Shown in pieces: positions 26,573 through 35,239 of a DNA stretch of 64,000 bases. The DNA is from Rufibacter ruber (lineage in GTDB: Bacteria > Bacteroidota > Bacteroidia > Cytophagales > Hymenobacteraceae): positions 1 through 64,000 of the forward strand of contig NZ_LRMM01000020.1 of the NCBI RefSeq assembly GCF_001647275.1, read 5' to 3'. The position numbers and the translations under genes were made by a program. Position 1 is the first letter of the stretch. Each line of letters opens with the position of its first letter. The notes under the pieces are model-generated. The model was not told the DNA's origin. It searched no databases and saw nothing but the letters and a program-made list of their open reading frames with translations.

Positions 26573-26910
26573 TACTGATGACGGGCGGTCTCCGGCTGCC
26601 CTCGCGGCGCGGCAGCGAAACCAGATATTGCTGCTTCATTCGTGCTGAAGTACCTGAGATGAAAGAAAGGATTCAGAACTCAGGACTCAAGACTCAGAAC
26701 TCACTTTGATACTCCCCCTTTGAAGGGGGCGAAGGGGGATGTTTGCACAGGAGGGCGCGCATTGCAGATCAACTCCCTTCCCGGGAGGGGCAGTGGTGGG
26801 TTCCATACACCTGCCCCCGCTGTGCCGCCTGCTCAAAAGCCCTCGTAGCGTCCGGAGGACCTGCGAGCGTCTGGGTCAACAACGCCAATACAGCCCGTCA
26901 CCCACTGCAG

Positions 26911-26958
26911 CTTTCTGTTTCCGGGCTGTTTTTCTGAAAATAGCCCGAAAACAGAAAG
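26911..26958. repeat. P40 palindrome
   Basis: Arms GTTTCCGGGCTG and TAGCCCGAAAAC; outer CTTTCT/AGAAAG flank pairs. It abuts the purH terminator. Confidence 0.8.
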
Positions 26959-26990
26959 CCCCAGCTACTACAAGGGTAGCTGGGGCTTTC
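26954..26990 (-). terminator. Terminator of purH
   Basis: GAAAGCCCCAGCTAC and GTAGCTGGGGCTTTC form a 15-bp stem, 20 nt past the purH stop; on the minus strand it runs into the P40 T-rich arm. Confidence 0.75.
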
Positions 26991-27009
26991 AACATCAATA
27001 CAAGTGAGA

Positions 27010-28539
27010 TTAATGTTTAAAGTGGCGTACACCCGTCATGACCATGGCCATGTTGCGGGCGTTGCAGGCATCAATAGAATCCTGGTCTTTGATGGAACCG
27101 CCCGGCTGCACCACGGCAGTGATTCCGGCTTCTGCGGCAATCTCTACGCAGTCCGGGAACGGGAAGAACGCGTCTGACGCCATCACGGCACCCTGCAAGT
27201 CAAACCCGAAGCCTCTGGCTTTCTCAATAGCTTGTCTCAAGGCATCTACCCGGCTGGTCTGCCCCACGCCGCTGGCCAGCAACTGGTTGCCGCGGGCGAG
27301 CACGATGGTGTTAGACTTGGTGTGCTTGCAAACTTTCAAAGCGAACTCCAAACCGGCCACTTCCTCAGCCGAAGGGGCGCGCTCAGTGGCGGTTTTGAAG
27401 TCAGCGGCGGTTTCAGTGGCCAGGTCTTTGCCTTGCTCAATCACGCCGTTCAACAGGGTTTTGAACAGCTTAGCGGGCAACTGCACGGGTTTCTGGCGCA
27501 GCAGAATGCGGTTTTTCTTGCCTTTCAGCAGCTCCAGCGCGTCCTGGTCATATTCCGGCGCAATGAGCACTTCAAAGAAGAGTTTGTTCAGTTCTTCGGC
27601 GGTAGCCAAATCAACGGTTTTGTTTACAATAATCACGCCGCCAAACGCAGAAACCGGGTCGCAGGCCAGGGCGTTTACGTAGGCTTGGTGCAGCGAATCG
27701 GCCACGGCCACGCCGCAGGCATTGGTGTGCTTGAGAATGGCCACGGCGGGCTGCTCCGCGAACTCCTGCATGAGCAACACAGCGGCATCTACGTCTACCA
27801 GGTTGTTGTAAGACAGCTCTTTCCCGTTCAGTTTGTCAAAAAGGGCGTCCAGATTTCCGTAGAACGTGCCGCTTTGGTGCGGGTTTTCGCCGTAGCGCAA
27901 CGTCTGACTCTGGCGCTCGCTTTGCTTGAACGCCGGCGCCAACTCCTGCTCCTGGCTCAGGTAGTTGAAAATGTGCGTATCATAGTGCGAGGACACATCA
28001 AAAGCCTTGGCGGCGAATTTCTTGCGGTCAGAAAGATCAGTGCTGCCGTTTTTGGCTTGCAGCAGTTCCACCACCTCGCCGTACTGCTCGCGCGAGGACA
28101 CAATCAGGACGTCCTGGAAATTCTTGGCCGCGGCGCGGATGAGGGAGATGCCCCCAATGTCAATCTTCTCAATCACGTCTTCCTCAGCGGCACCTGAGGC
28201 CACCGTTTCTTCAAACGGGTACAGGTCTACAATCACCAGATCAATAGCGGGAATCTCAAACTGCTGCACTTCCTGCTGGTCCTGTGCATGGTGTCTGCGG
28301 TGCAGAATTCCCCCAAAAATCTTAGGGTGCAGGGTTTTCACGCGCCCCCCAAAGATAGACGGGTAGTCGGTTACCTGGTCTACGGCCACCACTTCGGCGC
28401 CCAGCCCCTCCAGGAACGTCTGCGTACCGCCGGTAGAGTAAAAGGTAACGCCTTGTTTCTGCAGCTCGCGCACCAACGGCTCCAGACCGTCTTTGTAGTA
28501 CACAGAGATAAGAGCCGATTTGATTTGAACGGAATTCAT
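27010..28539 (-). CDS. purH: Bifunctional AICAR transformylase/IMP cyclohydrolase
   Basis: Last two steps of de novo IMP synthesis. 509 aa, full length. The N-terminal cyclohydrolase domain (1 to about 190) shows ISVYYKDGLEPLVREL, YSTGGTQTFL, VKTLHPKIFGGIL and DLVIVDLYPFEETV. The C-terminal AICAR transformylase shows LRYGENPHQSGTFYG, KHTNACGVA, KVCKHTKSNTIVLA and SDAFFPFPDCVEIAAEAG, ending GVRHFKH. purN lies upstream on the same strand with a 214-nt gap, so the two are co-directional and perhaps coordinately expressed. Confidence 0.96.
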   Translation of the reverse strand: MNSVQIKSALISVYYKDGLEPLVRELQKQGVTFYSTGGTQTFLEGLGAEVVAVDQVTDYPSIFGGRVKTLHPKIFGGILHRRHHAQDQQEVQQFEIPAIDLVIVDLYPFEETVASGAAEEDVIEKIDIGGISLIRAAAKNFQDVLIVSSREQYGEVVELLQAKNGSTDLSDRKKFAAKAFDVSSHYDTHIFNYLSQEQELAPAFKQSERQSQTLRYGENPHQSGTFYGNLDALFDKLNGKELSYNNLVDVDAAVLLMQEFAEQPAVAILKHTNACGVAVADSLHQAYVNALACDPVSAFGGVIIVNKTVDLATAEELNKLFFEVLIAPEYDQDALELLKGKKNRILLRQKPVQLPAKLFKTLLNGVIEQGKDLATETAADFKTATERAPSAEEVAGLEFALKVCKHTKSNTIVLARGNQLLASGVGQTSRVDALRQAIEKARGFGFDLQGAVMASDAFFPFPDCVEIAAEAGITAVVQPGGSIKDQDSIDACNARNMAMVMTGVRHFKH

Positions 28540-28753
28540 CTGGTTAAAAAGAAATATGGGTTAGAAAGGAATAGGCAATAACATGTACGGCATAGGCCGA
28601 AGAACTTCCTGCCAATAACTGGTCTGCCCAGCTTTTACAGACAGGCGAAGGGGCAGGCGTACGCAACAGTGGCAGGGAGGCGCGCAGGAGACACAGAATG
28701 CGTGGCAGGTGCAGTGCAAAGGGCCGTGTCTGGTGCGTCATGGGGCTGGGTGG

Positions 28754-29383
28754 TTAGGCGGCCGGTGTTTTTGGGCTGTTTTTGTCAGCCGTCAGCAATT
28801 CTTCCACCACGCGGGGCAAGTGGGTATGCTCCAGCGTGAGCACCCGCGCCGACAGCGTCTCGCAGGTGTCATGGGGCTCTACGGGGCAGCGCTCCTGGTA
28901 AATAGGCGCGCCCTCGTCATAGTGTTCGTTCACGTAGTGGATGGTAATGCCGGTCTCTGCTTCCTGGGCGTTGATCACCGCCTGGTGTACGTGCTGCCCG
29001 TGCATGCCCTTGCCCCCAAACTTGGGCAACAGGCTGGGGTGTATGTTGATGATCTTGTTGGGGAACGCCTGCACAAAGCTGGCGGGCAGCAGCCACAGAA
29101 AGCCGGCCAGCACAATCAGGTCTGGGTGGTAGGCCTGCACCAGCTCCAGCACCTTTCCCTCCCGTAGCATGGGCCGGTCAAACACGGCAGTTGGCACGCC
29201 AAAATTCTGGGCACGCTGCAGGGCAAACGCTTCTGGGTTGTTGGAGAAGAGCGCCACTACCTGCACATGCGGGTGGTGCTCAAACTGCTCCAGCAGGCGC
29301 TGGGCGTTGCTCCCGGAGCCGGAAGCGAAAATAACGATGTTCTTTTTGTCTGAAGAGGTACCCAAAACTGCCGGTGCTGTCAA
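28754..29383 (-). CDS. purN: Phosphoribosylglycinamide formyltransferase
   Basis: Folate-dependent GAR transformylase, third step of purine synthesis. 209 aa: IVIFASGSGSNAQRLLEQ phosphate-binding start, VLAGFLWLLP, NIHPSLLPKFGGKGMHG with the catalytic Asn-His, and TGITIHYVNEHYDEGAPI. No in-frame ATG precedes the family core; the start is probably the TTG at 29383, just after a TATATTTG box, or another non-ATG codon. The last residues (ADKNSPKTPAA) come from half of a P40 palindrome that has invaded or replaced the 3' end. Confidence 0.9.
   Translation of the reverse strand: MTAPAVLGTSSDKKNIVIFASGSGSNAQRLLEQFEHHPHVQVVALFSNNPEAFALQRAQNFGVPTAVFDRPMLREGKVLELVQAYHPDLIVLAGFLWLLPASFVQAFPNKIINIHPSLLPKFGGKGMHGQHVHQAVINAQEAETGITIHYVNEHYDEGAPIYQERCPVEPHDTCETLSARVLTLEHTHLPRVVEELLTADKNSPKTPAA
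28766..28783. repeat. Half P40 palindrome within the purN 3' end
   Basis: TGTTTTTGGGCTGTTTTT, one arm plus loop, lying inside the last codons of purN. No matching second arm follows. Confidence 0.6.
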
Positions 29384-29391
29384 TGGAAGAG

Positions 29392-29399
29392 CAAATATA
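29392..29399 (-). promoter_or_regulatory. TAnnTTTG -7 box of purN
   Basis: Minus strand TATATTTG, ending 9 nt upstream of the proposed TTG start and immediately next to a P40 (29401-29438), which therefore occupies the -33 region. Confidence 0.5.
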
Positions 29400-29400
29400 C

Positions 29401-29438
29401 TGTTTCTGGGCTACTTTTCTGAAAACAGGCGAAAAACG
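29401..29438. repeat. P40 palindrome at the purN promoter
   Basis: Arms GTTTCTGGGCTA and CAGGCGAAAAAC, imperfect. Confidence 0.7.
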
Positions 29439-29710
29439 TTTCTTTCCTGTTGTGTTGTGGAGGTAGATGGGGGTCTGTGAGGAGGTAGGCCAGTCTAGCT
29501 AAAGGGGCGGTTGTACAGGTAGGTCTAGACTTTGCTCAGCGTTCTGCATTGCCCCTGCTCTGGCACTTTGGTCGTTCACTTTACCAGGTGGTTTGTTTTT
29601 ATAAGTAGGGAGGTACGGCTGCCGGGTATGTGTAGTCTGCTGTTTTCTTTGCTGGGCAGTGGCATGCAATGTCTCATCATCTGCTCTGTTCCATTGCTGC
29701 TGCAGTTGGA

Positions 29711-30008
29711 ATGCGTAGTCTGCTGTCCCCCTGGCTGTGCGGCTGTTGACTCTGCTTCATTTACTGTGTTGTTTCATAGATTCCGCTATGCGCTCACGGC
29801 TGCGGAGCCCCGTCCTGGCGGTTCGCACTGCTGTTAAAACTACGCCTTTGGCGTTGCCTAACGGCAGCATATTAACAGAGGCGCTCACCGCCAGGACTGG
29901 TTTGGGTTCCTTCTCTGTAACTGCTTGTGCTGGTAATAGCTTGTTTGCAGGTAACAGTTGTAGTTCCGCTAGCCCGAGACGGGCCCGTGCTGCGCACATC
30001 AGTCAGGG
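29711..30008 (+). repeat. 300-bp structured repeat, copy C
   Basis: Best outer stem of the four copies: GTCCTGGCGGT (29812-29822) with ACCGCCAGGAC (29887-29897), perfect over 11 bp. Hairpin 1 is CGCC-TTT-GGCG (29843-29853); hairpin 2 is TGCC-TAAC-GGCA (29855-29866). Confidence 0.75.
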
Positions 30009-30202
30009 CAGAAGTGCTAATTAACAGAGGTGCCATTAGCAGAAGTGTTGATTGTTAATAGTTGTTTGTTGGTTTATCTATTGCTGCTGGTTTGTCACTT
30101 TCTCTGGTTCAAGTTTCCAACTTGGACCTACCATGGCGGAAGCTTTCAGCTTCCATGGGGCGGCAGCCTCACACTGCTTCTGCCCTCTATAGCTCCCTCT
30201 AT

Positions 30203-30225
30203 GGCGCGGAAGTTACTTCCGTGCC
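30203..30225. repeat. GGCGCG...CGTGCC variable-stem hairpin
   Basis: GGCGCG-GAAGT-T-ACTTC-CGTGCC, same as the copy at 26498, including flanking CTATGGC and TTCTAAC. Confidence 0.7.
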
Positions 30226-30732
30226 TTCTAACACTACCAGATACTCCCCCTTTGAAGGGATAGGGGATATTTACACGGGAGGGAACGCATTGCTGATCAA
30301 TTCTCTCCATGCCGCAGCTTGTTAGGCGCTGCCCAGCATGGCGCTCTTCCGGATTTGCAATCAGGAAGCTGGTACACGGGGATTTGCAATCCCCGTGGCG
30401 GCACGTTTGATCTGCAGGCGCCGCAGATTGCAAATCCGCAGGTACCGTGTCCGGGATGACATATCCCTGACAGCCGAGATTTCAGAGACGAGGTCACACG
30501 CCACTTGCCCCACCCATGCCAGATCATTCCCCTCCTTTGGAGGGGTAGAGATGGGTTCTACGCATGGCTGGTCTCCCCGCTGCTCCCGGTGAGCCTAAAG
30601 ATTAGCCCTATCCATGGCACGAGACGGGGGTTTCGCGCAGTATCATCATCCAACAATTAACCATTTGCCATCTGCGGTGCTTAAAAGAACTTATAGCGTC
30701 CAGAGAGAACCTGCAAACATTTGGAACAAAAG

Positions 30733-30771
30733 CTGTTTCTGGCCTACTTTTCCCAAAACAGGTCGAAAACG
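30733..30771. repeat. P40 palindrome
   Basis: Arms GTTTCTGGCCTA and CAGGTCGAAAAC, 5 nt past the stop of the DUF4130 gene (minus strand). Confidence 0.75.
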
Positions 30772-30776
30772 CAATT

Positions 30777-31613
30777 TCAAGGTTGCAGTCGGTACACTCC
30801 GGTGGGCAGCTGCTTGTTCTGAATGGGCTGATGCGCCTGCACGCGGGGCTTTTTCTCCGTCAGGTATTTCCAGTAGCGTTTGGGCATGTGCCGGAGGTGG
30901 AGCTTCCGGTTCTTCCGCTCCGGTATGTTCACATGGTCAAAGTAGACTTGCCACAGTTGCTGGTACAGTGGCTCCACCTCAGTGAGGAGGTCAGTGGGCA
31001 GTTGGCCTTTTTTGAGGCTTTTTGGCAGCTCCTCTATAGAAACCAGCTGCACCTGTTCAAGGTCATAGTACGCGCCATACGCGCGGCGCCCGTCATAAAT
31101 AAGCCACGGCTGATCTGCGTAACGCTTCTCAAAATGCCCTACAATAAGGGGAAGCACGTTGAAATCAGGGTTGATGGGGGCTACAAACAAACCATCTTGG
31201 GTGCGCTGGAACCGGATGAACGCCTCCATGCGGTGTTTCTCCCGGAACATCTGCTTGCCAATGGCGGCTATTTTCTGCACCACCGGCTCTGCAAAGTTCT
31301 CCTCAATACCGCTTTGGGGGCTGGCGAAAACCAGGCGCACAAACCGGAAGAGCAGCATCTCACACCCAGGTTGCTCCCACAGATAAGTTTTATACACGTT
31401 CTCCAGCGCGGCCTGAGACAATTTCTTTGCCAACCCTTGCCACACCCGTTTGGCCTTCGCCTCCTGGGTGGGAATGAAATGGTGGGTGGCAAAAATCCCG
31501 GCCGGGGCCTCTCCCGCCTTGCCTATCTGGTCTGGCCACTCTTTGCGCTCGTACGCCTCAAAGACCACAGTGAGCAGTCCTTCAAAAGAGCCGTCATAGG
31601 TGTAGAAGTGCAT
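30777..31613 (-). CDS. TIGR03915/DUF4130 family putative DNA repair protein
   Basis: 278 aa beginning MHFYTYDGSFEGLLTVVFEAYERK, the N-terminal signature of this family. FVRLVFASP, RMEAFIRFQRTQDGLFVAPI, YDGRRAYGAYYDLEQV and HLRHMPKRYWKYLTEK are further recognisable blocks. The family nearly always sits next to a TIGR03916 radical SAM protein, as here, and the pair is predicted to repair or modify DNA; the biochemical reaction is unproven. It has conserved Asp/His/Arg residues but no named catalytic motif. Confidence 0.88.
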   Translation of the reverse strand: MHFYTYDGSFEGLLTVVFEAYERKEWPDQIGKAGEAPAGIFATHHFIPTQEAKAKRVWQGLAKKLSQAALENVYKTYLWEQPGCEMLLFRFVRLVFASPQSGIEENFAEPVVQKIAAIGKQMFREKHRMEAFIRFQRTQDGLFVAPINPDFNVLPLIVGHFEKRYADQPWLIYDGRRAYGAYYDLEQVQLVSIEELPKSLKKGQLPTDLLTEVEPLYQQLWQVYFDHVNIPERKNRKLHLRHMPKRYWKYLTEKKPRVQAHQPIQNKQLPTGVYRLQP

Positions 31614-31632
31614 GGCGCCGGGGCTGGTTGGG

Positions 31633-31779
31633 TCAGGAGGCGATTTTGATGAACGGGTACACAGCCTGGGCGGCGGCTTTGCGTTGGGCCGCCATCTGCC
31701 GAAGTTGCGGCACCAAGGTGCTCAGTTTGCAACGGATAGAAAGGGGAGCTACAGTTTCACGAAGGGCTACAGGTTGCAT
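31633..31779 (-). CDS. Possible 48-aa basic protein between the repair genes
   Basis: MQPVALRETVAPLSIRCK then LSTLVPQLRQMAAQRKAAAQ, positively charged and predicted helical. It lies in the gap between the radical SAM gene and the DUF4130 gene, same strand, 19 nt before the latter. No family is recognised. It could be a real small partner or just a spacer. Confidence 0.3.
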   Translation of the reverse strand: MQPVALRETVAPLSIRCKLSTLVPQLRQMAAQRKAAAQAVYPFIKIAS

Positions 31780-31856
31780 GTTGTTTGTTATTTGATGTTT
31801 GACAAAGTTTAATTTCTTTCTGACTGGCCGTTTCTGACCATGTATTGGGCGTTTAG

Positions 31857-33122
31857 TTACCCCGCCTGCGAGAACAGATCTAACTGACTTCCCCACAGGC
31901 CGTTTCGGTCTCCCTTTTCGCCAAAAAGGATTCTTCTCCGGATGACTTCCTCGTCCCATTCCCTTCTCTCCAAACTGCGCCCTCCGGCGGTGATAAAGTA
32001 TTTCGCCCGTTTCAGCACCACCCCTATCTGGCGCAGGTGTTCCCAGGTGAGGGGGGCAAAGCGGCGGGCCGCCACTATTTTCTTCGCTGACTTCAAGCCA
32101 ATGCCCGGCACCCGTACAATCATCTCATAGTCAGCAGTGTTGATTTCCAGGGGAAACACCTGGCGGTTGCGAAGCGCCCACGCCAGCTTGGGGTCAATCT
32201 GCAGGTCCAGTTGCGGGTTCTGCTCGTCTACCAGCTCATTCACGCCAAACCCGTAGAGGCGCAGCAGCCAGTCGGCCTGGTACAGGCGGTTCTCCCGGAT
32301 AATGGGCGGTGTACTGATCAAAGGCAAGCGGCTGTCTGCCGTCACCGGCACATAGCCGGAATAATACACCCGCTTCAGCTCATAGTTTTGGTACAAGCCG
32401 CTGGCGAGGGTCAGAATCTGGCGGTCGTTTTCGGGGCTTGCCCCTACTATTAATTGCGTGCTCTGCCCCGCGGGCGCGAAGGCGGGGGTTGATTTAAACA
32501 GCTTCTTCTCCTCTTTCACCAGCACCAGCTGGTCTTTGATGTGGCTCATGGGCGTGAGCACCTCAGTGAAGTTCTTCTCAGGCGCCAGGGTCTGCAGGCT
32601 GGCTTCTGTGGGCAGCTCAATGTTCACGCTCAGACGGTCTGCATACAGGCCCGCTTCCCGGATCAGCTCCTCACTGGCCCCGGGAATGGTTTTAAGGTGA
32701 ATGTAGCCGTTAAACTTGTGCTCCTGGCGTAGTTTCCTGGCTACGCGCACCAGCCGCTCCATGGTATAGTCTGCATCTTTGAAGATGCCTGAGCTCAGGA
32801 ACAACCCTTCAATGTAATTACGGCGGTAGAAGTTAATGGTCAGGTCTACCACCTCCTGCACCGTAAAGGCCACCCGCTTCACATCATTGCTCTTGCGTGA
32901 CACGCAGTAGGCGCAGTCATAGATGCAGAAGTTGGTGAGCAGAATCTTGAGCAGCGAAACGCAGCGGCCGTCTTCTGTATAGCTGTGGCAGATGCCCATG
33001 CCTTCAGCGTTGCCTAAACCTTTCCCCTCATTCTTGCGTTTGCCGCCGCTGGAAGAGCAGGAAACATCATACTTGGCAGAATCTGCCAAAATACTTAGCT
33101 TTTCTATGACGGTGTGCTGCAT
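31857..33122 (-). CDS. TIGR03916 putative DNA modification/repair radical SAM protein
   Basis: 421 aa. The radical SAM cluster motif CIYDCAYC (CxxxCxxC) follows SLLKILLTNF, with the rest of the TIM-barrel core (LFLSSGIFKDADYTMERLVRVARKL). At the C-terminus a helix-hairpin-helix DNA-binding segment reads VPGIGLKSAKKIVAARRF. The N-terminal SCSSSGGKRKNE with further cysteines is typical of the family. The start at 33122 (MQHTVIEKL) is chosen over 33158 because it matches family starts. Upstream partner of the DUF4130 protein; together they resemble spore-photoproduct-lyase-like repair modules, which is inference. Confidence 0.9.
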   Translation of the reverse strand: MQHTVIEKLSILADSAKYDVSCSSSGGKRKNEGKGLGNAEGMGICHSYTEDGRCVSLLKILLTNFCIYDCAYCVSRKSNDVKRVAFTVQEVVDLTINFYRRNYIEGLFLSSGIFKDADYTMERLVRVARKLRQEHKFNGYIHLKTIPGASEELIREAGLYADRLSVNIELPTEASLQTLAPEKNFTEVLTPMSHIKDQLVLVKEEKKLFKSTPAFAPAGQSTQLIVGASPENDRQILTLASGLYQNYELKRVYYSGYVPVTADSRLPLISTPPIIRENRLYQADWLLRLYGFGVNELVDEQNPQLDLQIDPKLAWALRNRQVFPLEINTADYEMIVRVPGIGLKSAKKIVAARRFAPLTWEHLRQIGVVLKRAKYFITAGGRSLERREWDEEVIRRRILFGEKGDRNGLWGSQLDLFSQAG

Positions 33123-33264
33123 GGCGTATGCTAAATCTGCTCCTGAATTCGTTAGCAAGGTAAGAGACTATTTGCTAAAAAGCTAATTAAATTAGTATTA
33201 TTTATTTCTAATCCTGACCCATCCCTCACTAAATAACTAATAACAATAGCAACCCATGGTTTCT

Positions 33265-33272
33265 TATTTTTG
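33265..33272 (+). promoter_or_regulatory. TAnnTTTG -7 box
   Basis: TATTTTTG, 41 nt before the ATG of the barrel gene at 33314, in the AT-rich divergent interval. No convincing -33 TTG. Confidence 0.4.
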
Positions 33273-33313
33273 TCAGGAGTTTTTGCCGTATTTTTAGGGA
33301 TGGAGCAAAAGGT

Positions 33314-35239
33314 ATGTACACGGCACCGCAATTAATCTGTAAGCGCGCTGAGGGTTGGTGGGTACTGCTATTCTGCGTACTCCTGTGCTTTTGCCGCCCA
33401 ACCCCTGCCACTGCCCAAACCACACCAGACACCTTGCTCTCCGCCCCTGTGCGGCCCACACCGGCCGTGGCCCCAGACACCACTGACCCCAAACGGTTCC
33501 TGCAGAAGCTACGGCATATCAGTCAGCGGAAAACCCTGTTCGGGCGGTTTGTGAAAGCGCTTGTCATTTTCAAACCCAGGCAGCAGGTTGTGCCCCTGGA
33601 GATAGAGCTGTTGCCCCAGGCTCTTGAGCAGCATACTTACAAAGTAGTCAGGTCTATTTACTTTAAGCGGCTGGAGCCTTTTGGCTTCTCTATCAATGAC
33701 ACCCTGGCTTTGCCAGACAACGACCTGGAGCGACTGGGCAATGCCCTGCATATGCGCACCAAACGCAGCAGGCTAAGCAACACCATTCTCTTTAAGGAGG
33801 GCGACATGCTGGAGCCGCTGGCGCTGTCTGAATCTGAACGTCTCCTGCGCCAGACAGACTATATTCTGGATGCCCGCGTCACCATCAACGACTCTACCTC
33901 TACCCAGGACAGTGTAGACGTGGTTATTTATACCCGTGACGTGTTCAGCATTAGCGGGTCCGGGTCTGCCAGCACCTCAGGCACCCGCCTTTCCCTGCGT
34001 GACATCAACTTTATGGGCGTGGGGCACCAGTTCCGTACCACGTACCGGTTTGGGCTGAGTGAACCCCAGCCGTGGCAGTTCACCGGCAGCTACCTGATTG
34101 AGAACATCTCCAGCAGTTACATCTCAGCCGAGCTGCTTTACCAGAACACGTATTATTATAAGCAGCAGAGCCTCTCCTTCAGAAGGGACTTTTACGCCAC
34201 CACCACCAAATATGCCGGCGGTGCCTCTGCCGCCTGGTTCCAAACCCTGCAGCCCACCTATATTTTAGGGGAGGGCCCGCCCCCGGCCCCTAACGAGGAG
34301 TTAAGTTATATTCCGCTGAAATACTACACGCAAGACTTCTGGATTGCCCGCGCCTTCCGGCTGAAGTCCTATGACCTGGCCCGGGACAACCCCAGCCGGT
34401 TTATTACGGCCGCGCGTGTAATGAACATTAAGTACACAGAGGGAAGCGGCCCCACCATCCAGAGTGCCCGCCTTTACCTGGCCGCCTTCGGGTACAGTCT
34501 CCGGCGGTATTACAAAGACCAGTACCTGTTCGGTTTTGGCCGTACAGAAGATATTCCGGCGGGAAACCTGCTGGCCATCACCGCCGGGTTTGAAGACGGC
34601 GCTGTCAAAAACAGGCCTTACCTGGGTGTGAAAGGTGCATTTGGCAAGTACAACCCCTCGTTCGGGTACCTCTATGGGGGCGTTGAATATGGCAGCTACC
34701 GGCACAACGAGGCCTGGGAGCAGGGAGTGCTCACCTCAGAGGTTCTGTACTTCACGCCGCTTCACCGCATCCGGAACTGGCGCTGGCGTCACTTTATCTG
34801 GAACAGAACCTCTATTGGCCTGCGGCGGCCTGACTTCTTCGCTCTGGATGTAGACCAGGAAGACGGCATTAGGGGGTTCAGTTCTGCCAGCGTGCGGGGC
34901 TACCGCAAGTTTGTGCTCAACTATGAGACCAACCTTTTTTCACCGCTCACCTTGTTTGGCTTCCGGCTGGCCATCATCGGCTTTGCCGATATGGCCTGGC
35001 TGACCAATGTACAGAACCGATCCCCTTTTAAAGAGAAACCCTATACCGGTTTTGGGATTGGAGCCCGTTTCCGGAACGAATATTTGCCCTTCAACACCAT
35101 TCAGATCTTACTGGGGTATTACCCAAGGCTCCCGGAGGTGGGGGGACAGCAGGAGTTTAAGATCTTCCAGACCGGCCGCCAGTACTATGATTTTAATGAG
35201 CTAAGGTTCACCCAGCCGCTGATCACAGAGTTCAGGTAG
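33314..35239 (+). CDS. Omp85-like outer-membrane beta-barrel protein with POTRA-like domain
   Basis: 641 aa. Signal peptide GWWVLLFCVLLCFCRPTPATAQ. A POTRA-like region (about 100-210; RSIYFKRLEPFGFSIND, FKEGDMLEPLALSESERLLRQ, VVIYTRD) precedes a C-terminal barrel of alternating strands. VLNYETNLFSPLTLFGFRLAIIGFADMAW resembles the terminal barrel region of the BamA/TamA/ShlB superfamily. The cargo is unknown and no secreted partner gene is immediately adjacent. It is transcribed divergently from the radical SAM gene, and a P40 starts 4 nt after the stop. Confidence 0.75.
   Translation: MYTAPQLICKRAEGWWVLLFCVLLCFCRPTPATAQTTPDTLLSAPVRPTPAVAPDTTDPKRFLQKLRHISQRKTLFGRFVKALVIFKPRQQVVPLEIELLPQALEQHTYKVVRSIYFKRLEPFGFSINDTLALPDNDLERLGNALHMRTKRSRLSNTILFKEGDMLEPLALSESERLLRQTDYILDARVTINDSTSTQDSVDVVIYTRDVFSISGSGSASTSGTRLSLRDINFMGVGHQFRTTYRFGLSEPQPWQFTGSYLIENISSSYISAELLYQNTYYYKQQSLSFRRDFYATTTKYAGGASAAWFQTLQPTYILGEGPPPAPNEELSYIPLKYYTQDFWIARAFRLKSYDLARDNPSRFITAARVMNIKYTEGSGPTIQSARLYLAAFGYSLRRYYKDQYLFGFGRTEDIPAGNLLAITAGFEDGAVKNRPYLGVKGAFGKYNPSFGYLYGGVEYGSYRHNEAWEQGVLTSEVLYFTPLHRIRNWRWRHFIWNRTSIGLRRPDFFALDVDQEDGIRGFSSASVRGYRKFVLNYETNLFSPLTLFGFRLAIIGFADMAWLTNVQNRSPFKEKPYTGFGIGARFRNEYLPFNTIQILLGYYPRLPEVGGQQEFKIFQTGRQYYDFNELRFTQPLITEFR

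Larger units (their letters stand above)
25671..27009. other. Composite repeat island 2 (1.3 kb)
   Basis: No gene. Next to mreB is an AT-rich stretch with a TAATTTTG on the minus strand (25747-25754), a weak -7 candidate. Then come a P40, the 300-bp structured repeat copy B, a P40, two GGCGCG hairpins (one with the GGTCTCCGGCTGCCCTCG tract), a CCCCCTTTGAAGGGGG module (about 26712), a CCCGGGAGGGG module, a CTCGTAGCGTCCGGAGGACC module (about 26842), another P40 and the purH terminator. Confidence 0.75.
29401..30771. other. Composite repeat island 3
   Basis: A 1.39-kb gap between the purN start and the DUF4130 gene stop. It holds a P40, structured repeat copy C, a GGTTCAAGTTTCC hairpin (30107-30128), an ATGGCGGAAGC/GCTTCCAT hairpin, a GGCGCG hairpin (30203), a CCCCCTTTGAAGGG module (about 30246), GATTTGCAATC/CCCCGTG hairpins (about 30350-30440), a CCCCTCCTTTGGAGGGG module (30523-30545) and a P40. 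No gene supported. Confidence 0.72.

Noticed and set aside
31633-31959. 108-aa minus-strand frame overlapping the radical SAM gene
   Set aside because: Its upstream half overlaps the 3' end of the radical SAM gene in another frame; only the 48-aa downstream part is listed, with low confidence.
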